Of a stretch of 64,000 nucleotides of DNA, positions 60,464 to 64,000 are shown piece after piece. Source of the DNA: JAIQFL01 sp035295745. Lineage in GTDB: Bacteria; Acidobacteriota; Terriglobia; Bryobacterales; Bryobacteraceae. The stretch's first letter is position 1, and every line of letters begins with the position of its first letter. A program made the translations under genes and the position numbers. A model generated the notes under the pieces. The model was not told the DNA's origin. It made no database searches and worked only from the letters and a program-made list of their open reading frames with translations. Location of the stretch: NCBI GenBank assembly GCA_035295745.1, contig DATGIL010000033.1:78744-142743 (forward strand). The letters run 5' to 3'.

Positions 60464-61405
60464 CTACTGCTCGAAGGGCTTCTCCGTCTCAATTGCCAGC
60501 CACGCTCGCGCTACCCGCTCGGTCGGAAGCCAACCCACCGGGTAGGGCGGAGCTTTTCCTTCCGTCACCGCACGAAAGCTCTTCAGCTTCGGGTCGGCCA
60601 GCAATCCCGACGCCTCATCCAATGCCTTTAACCCGTTTTTGCCGAGCCTCAACGACATCACATCCTCGAAGAAAATGATACACACATCACGCGACCGGCC
60701 AACAATGTGGGCCGCGCCCGGTTCTTCGGCGATGGCCCAGAGCGCGCCCCCGCGCCGGTTGAGCGCGAACAGCCCACGGATGATGTCGACGCGCGAATCC
60801 AGGTCTTTGCCGCCGATGAAAAGCATACCCGGTACCGCTCGTGCGGCGCGGGGTGTGAGCGCAGTGTAATAAATCCCGCCCTTATTCACGACGAACGCAA
60901 TCACCCTCTCCGCCTTCCATGCCACGAATTCGTAATTGAACTGGCCGCCGGCCGACATTCCCCATAACAAAAACGGAGCGCTCGCGAGTTCCGCATGCTT
61001 TGAACGCGTTGCGAACGCCGCCACGGCGTCGAGCAGCGCCTGCCCGCTTCCTTGCGACACATTGGCGTACTCTTCGATGAAATTCTGTTCGTGCGGCTTG
61101 TCGGTGAAACGGCAACCCACCAACGCCAGGCTGTGCCTTATGGCGAAGGCCTGCCACACCGGGTCGTCCACACTGCTCCGTCCATCCCCATTCGAACCAG
61201 GCACCAGGATCACCGCAGCGGCAAGCGAGGCCGCGCCATCCGGGTACCATAGGCGGAATTCGGCCTTGTCATAATTCTTTCCGGGAGGGGCCGCTTCATC
61301 GAAAGTGGCGGCCGAAACTGCGGGCAGTAAAGCCGCGGCAAACACCAGCGCCGCCGGCGAAACACGTCGATTGAACACCCAAACATTATAATGACCCGGC
61401 ATCAC
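60464..61405 (-). CDS. Exported alpha/beta hydrolase (dienelactone/PHB-depolymerase-like)
   Basis: 313 residues. Signal peptide SPAALVFAAALLPAVSAATF. Core: AAAVILVPGSNGDGRSS (oxyanion), the nucleophile elbow LWGMSAGGQFNYEF with an intact GxSxG, GMLFIGGKDLDSRVDIIRGL (Asp region) and EEPGAAHIVGRS (catalytic His region). The triad looks complete, in contrast to the hydrolase at 58771. The substrate is unknown; the fold is used for esters and polyesters. Two adjacent ATGs allow 61402 as an alternative start. Confidence 0.78.
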   Translation of the reverse strand: MMPGHYNVWVFNRRVSPAALVFAAALLPAVSAATFDEAAPPGKNYDKAEFRLWYPDGAASLAAAVILVPGSNGDGRSSVDDPVWQAFAIRHSLALVGCRFTDKPHEQNFIEEYANVSQGSGQALLDAVAAFATRSKHAELASAPFLLWGMSAGGQFNYEFVAWKAERVIAFVVNKGGIYYTALTPRAARAVPGMLFIGGKDLDSRVDIIRGLFALNRRGGALWAIAEEPGAAHIVGRSRDVCIIFFEDVMSLRLGKNGLKALDEASGLLADPKLKSFRAVTEGKAPPYPVGWLPTERVARAWLAIETEKPFEQ

Positions 61406-61420
61406 AAAAGATCACAGCTT

Positions 61421-61519
61421 AGTACACGGTTTCAGAAACGGTCAATACGTGCGCTTGCGAGCCGCGCGCGTCAGCAAGCGATCCTTCGATACGCCGGCGG
61501 ACTTCTGAAACCAAGCACT
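61421..61519. repeat. MITE-like intergenic repeat, copy E
   Basis: 99 bases with the same terminal inverted repeats as copy A (AGTACACGGTTTCAGAA at the left; the complement of AGTGCTTGGTTTCAGAA at the right) and the interior block TGCGCTTGCGAGCCGCGCGC. It appears as a deletion derivative of the longer copies. Lies just upstream of the exported hydrolase gene. Confidence 0.7.
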
Positions 61520-61660
61520 TGAAACACCGACGATCCCAATGTTGCTGCTCGCCTGTCTGTCTCCTCCTCGTTAACGCGCGACGCCTACAAAGGTCGAGTC
61601 TCCGGCACCCGACCTCCGTCCTAAATCCCATCCACCCTCAATTGAGTCATAATCGATCCC

Positions 61661-62245
61661 ATGCTTTCGTGGGAAGCTCTTCATCCCTTTCCCTTCAAGC
61701 CTGCTGGCGGGATCACGACTGCCTTCCTCGGCATCGCAAAGACCGATCTCCGCGGGGCGGCGCAACACGTTTGTGGATTGCCATATGGCCGCAATTCCGA
61801 TCCCACTGATCCCATGATCGTGCTGGCGGAACAGCGAGGAACGTGTAGCACGAAACACGCACTTCTACGGCGCTTGGCCATCGAGCAAGAACTCGACATT
61901 GCGCTGGTTCTCGGAATTTATGAAATGACGGAGCGCAACACGCCGGGAGTCGGGTCAGTTTTGCGGCGGCACGGCCTTAGTAGTATCCTCGAGGCGCACT
62001 GCTATCTTCGAGCCGGAGATAAGCGTATCGATGTAACAAGGGCGCCCTCGGAGCGTCGCAGTGAGCCAATCGAGCGTTTTCTGCATGAAGAGGAGATTGA
62101 TCCAAAGCAGATTACGCACTACAAGACCGCCGTGCACCGGAAATTCCTTACGCAATGGATGGCTGACAACGGCGGTCTGCGCGGGCTGTCAAGCGAGCAG
62201 GTTTGGGCGATTCGAGAGGCATGCGTTGCAGCATTGAGCCAATAG
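61661..62245 (+). CDS. Transglutaminase-like hypothetical protein
   Basis: 194 residues, cytosolic. The segment EQRGTCSTKHALLRRLAIE resembles the catalytic-Cys helix of transglutaminase-like enzymes (..GxCxxxxxLLxALxxxxGI). HCYLRAGDKRIDVTRAPS, about 50 residues later, could supply the His and Asp. The triad assignment is inferred from spacing only. The remainder shows no known signature. It stands alone between repeat DNA and the terminal permease. Confidence 0.6.
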   Translation: MLSWEALHPFPFKPAGGITTAFLGIAKTDLRGAAQHVCGLPYGRNSDPTDPMIVLAEQRGTCSTKHALLRRLAIEQELDIALVLGIYEMTERNTPGVGSVLRRHGLSSILEAHCYLRAGDKRIDVTRAPSERRSEPIERFLHEEEIDPKQITHYKTAVHRKFLTQWMADNGGLRGLSSEQVWAIREACVAALSQ

Positions 62246-62623
62246 AGCAAATCTGGCCATCTCCTCCCGTGTGACGCTCGCACGGAACGTCTCCTAAGGC
62301 CCCCCTAATGGATTACTCCCCCGTAACGGGCATGCCACAGCCGATCCTCCCCTGCAGCCGTTCCGGACGCCAAGCCTGGGACTCATCGTTCCTAATCCGG
62401 GAGTGGCACTTCTCACAGTAGACGACTACACGTTGATGTGGATCGTTTCCGGGGTGCCGGCACCTCGCCCAAAGGGCGTAGGTCAATCACGGAACCTGCG
62501 CGATTTCGGACATTACCTCCGCGATTTCGGACATTCGTTTGGGCGATCCACGCAAAGACCAAGCCTTGCGAACTGCAATTCCAACACGTTATGGCCGGAC
62601 CGGGAATTGCATAAGGTGCCAGG
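62246..62623. other. Intergenic region with paired 16-bp direct repeats
   Basis: CGCGATTTCGGACATT is present at 62499-62514 and 62520-62535. As at 27101-27141, this double repeat looks like the end of an IS element that is no longer present. The rest of the stretch shows no gene or operator that could be recognised. Confidence 0.5.
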
Positions 62624-64000
62624 ATGCGGGACGTCCGATTCGGCTTGAGAATGTTAAAGAGCAACCCGGGTTTCACGGTCCTCGCGGTACTTACCCTGGC
62701 ACTAGGTATTGCTGTGAACACCACCGTGTTTTCCTGGATCTACGCGGTGCTCTTGCACCCGCTCCCGGGCGCGCACGATGTGCAGAATCTGGCGCTGATC
62801 GAAGCTACAACGCCGGATACCGCTAACTCGTACCTCGACTACCGCGATTACCGTGACAATCTGAAGCAGGTGGCCGCTGTGGCGATCGCGCGCTTCACGC
62901 CGCTCAACGTGGGCGACGTGGTCCGCACGGAGCGTGCGTGGGCCGAGCTGGTCTCCGCCAACTACTTCGATGTGCTGGAGGTGAAACCGGTGCTCGGACG
63001 GACGTTTCTGCCCGAGGAAGGGGGCGAACGCGAAGGTGCTTACCCGGTCGCTGTGATCAGCTACCGGATGTGGCAGAACCGGTTCCACGCCGACCCGAAA
63101 GTGCTAGGCAGTGCGATTCGGCTGAACCGGCACGAGCTGACGATCATCGGCGTGGCGCCGCCGGAATTCCACGGGTCGCTTGGAGGCGTGGTGCTCGATC
63201 TCTGGATGCCGGTGACCATGGCCACCGCAATGGGGACGGGCGCAGGCACGCTCCATTATCGCGCTACCCGGGACATCGCTTTGACGATTGTGCGGCTGAA
63301 GCCGGGTGTCACGGTCGAACAGGCGGGCGCGGAAGTGGAGGCGTTTTCGCGGCAACTCGAAGCGGCGTATCCCGCGACGAACCGCGGTGTGGAGGCGCGC
63401 GTCACGCCAATCTGGAAAAGCCGTAAGGGAGCGCAGGGCCTGCTCATGGAGCCATTGCGAATCCTCATGGCGGTGTGCGTGCTGCTCCTGCTGGTTGTGT
63501 GCGCGAACGTGGCCAACCTGCTGCTGGCCCGCGCGGTGTCGCGGCAGAGAGAATTCGGAGTGCGGCTGGCGCTCGGAGCACGGCGTAGCAGGCTCGCGCG
63601 GCAGTTGCTCACGGAGACGCTTCTGTTGGCCGGGTGCGGAGCTTCGATTGGAGTGCTGCTGGTGCTGTGGATGGGCCAGTCGCTCTCGAAACTGATGCCG
63701 GCGATGGATATTCCGTTGGACTTGGGCGGCGGGTTAAACCTGCCGACACTGGGATTTACCGTGGCGATCGTTGTGATCGCTACGCTGGCCTCGGGCACGG
63801 CGCCGGCGCTATTGTCGGCGCGGGCGGAACTGAGTGAGACGCTCAATGAAGGCGGCCGGGCTGGTGGCGCCGGGACGAAATCGCACCGCCTGCGTGGCCT
63901 GCTTGTGACGGGGGAGGTGGCGATGGCGATGGTAGCGCTCATCGGGGCGGGGCTGTTCTTCCGCAGCTTTCAATACGCGAGCAGCGTTCAACCGGGATTC
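62624..64000 (+). CDS. FtsX/MacB-like ABC permease, partial (runs off the window)
   Basis: 459 codons are present, open to the window end. The ATG at 62624 gives MRDVRFGLRMLKSNPGFTVL, then AVLTLALGIAVNTTVFSWIY, the standard opening of this permease family; an ATG at 62651 is less likely. The first periplasmic MacB-core domain follows (ISYRMWQNRFHADPKVLGSA, IRLNRHELTIIGVAPPEF), then FtsX helices (LRILMAVCVLLLLVVCANVA; SRQREFGVRLALGARRSRLA) and the start of the second unit. It lacks the N-terminal extension of the permease at 46824 and has no adjacent padR. Confidence 0.88.
   Translation, partial: MRDVRFGLRMLKSNPGFTVLAVLTLALGIAVNTTVFSWIYAVLLHPLPGAHDVQNLALIEATTPDTANSYLDYRDYRDNLKQVAAVAIARFTPLNVGDVVRTERAWAELVSANYFDVLEVKPVLGRTFLPEEGGEREGAYPVAVISYRMWQNRFHADPKVLGSAIRLNRHELTIIGVAPPEFHGSLGGVVLDLWMPVTMATAMGTGAGTLHYRATRDIALTIVRLKPGVTVEQAGAEVEAFSRQLEAAYPATNRGVEARVTPIWKSRKGAQGLLMEPLRILMAVCVLLLLVVCANVANLLLARAVSRQREFGVRLALGARRSRLARQLLTETLLLAGCGASIGVLLVLWMGQSLSKLMPAMDIPLDLGGGLNLPTLGFTVAIVVIATLASGTAPALLSARAELSETLNEGGRAGGAGTKSHRLRGLLVTGEVAMAMVALIGAGLFFRSFQYASSVQPGF

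Overview
The window looks like chromosomal DNA of an Acidobacteriota bacterium of the Solibacter/Bryobacter type. This is inferred from gene content: three TIGR03435-family proteins, an orphan TIGR03437 C-terminal domain, two large FtsX/MacB-like permeases of the acidobacterial duplicated orphan type, PadR regulators paired with small HPPxFRxRF membrane proteins, a carboxypeptidase-regulatory/TonB-dependent receptor, and many dispersed short intergenic repeats. No rRNA, tRNA or CRISPR array was recognised.

Layout. 1-5.5 kb: a hypothetical gene, then a BlaI-type repressor, an M56 (BlaR1-like) peptidase carrying an RND-adaptor-like C-terminus, and two tandem TIGR03435 genes. 5.5-27 kb: a long single-strand (minus) accessory locus that reads as one regulon. 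It encodes a TonB-dependent receptor, two glycoside-hydrolase-like proteins, a TIM-barrel epimerase, a TIM-barrel/ThuA fusion, two PQQ propeller-cytochrome c dehydrogenases, two SDR oxidoreductases, a cyclase-family metallohydrolase, a nonaheme TPR cytochrome, a small exported protein and an IclR regulator. A 17-bp palindrome (ATTGC-N7-GCAAT) sits upstream of each of its three transcription units. This is the best candidate for an undescribed system: outer-membrane uptake plus periplasmic oxidation of an unknown, probably sugar-like, compound under a local IclR switch.

27-34 kb: STAS protein, His-rich DUF2934-type proteins (one frameshifted), selB divergent from an hpnI-like glycosyltransferase, an LTXXQ-type periplasmic protein, an orphan TIGR03437 fragment and a secreted protein. 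34-46 kb: orphan response regulator, M20 peptidase, two Nif3-like paralogues, a heptaheme TPR cytochrome, a GT39-like membrane glycosyltransferase and an exported M28 peptidase.

46-64 kb: a zone rich in signalling genes and debris. It holds a broken DUF5615 toxin-like gene, a PadR-permease pair with two palindromic operators, an ECF42-type sigma factor with two DGPF/YciI proteins and a matching promoter, an ECF sigma/NrsF pair, a duplicated PadR-membrane protein module (one copy with TIGR03435; the other with a broken padR and an alpha/beta hydrolase lacking its nucleophile Ser), IS-derived fragments, a second alpha/beta hydrolase, a transglutaminase-like protein, and an FtsX-like permease cut by the window end.

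Many long open frames here are high-GC shadows; the starts given were chosen from ribosome-binding sites, signal peptides and stop/start overlaps.
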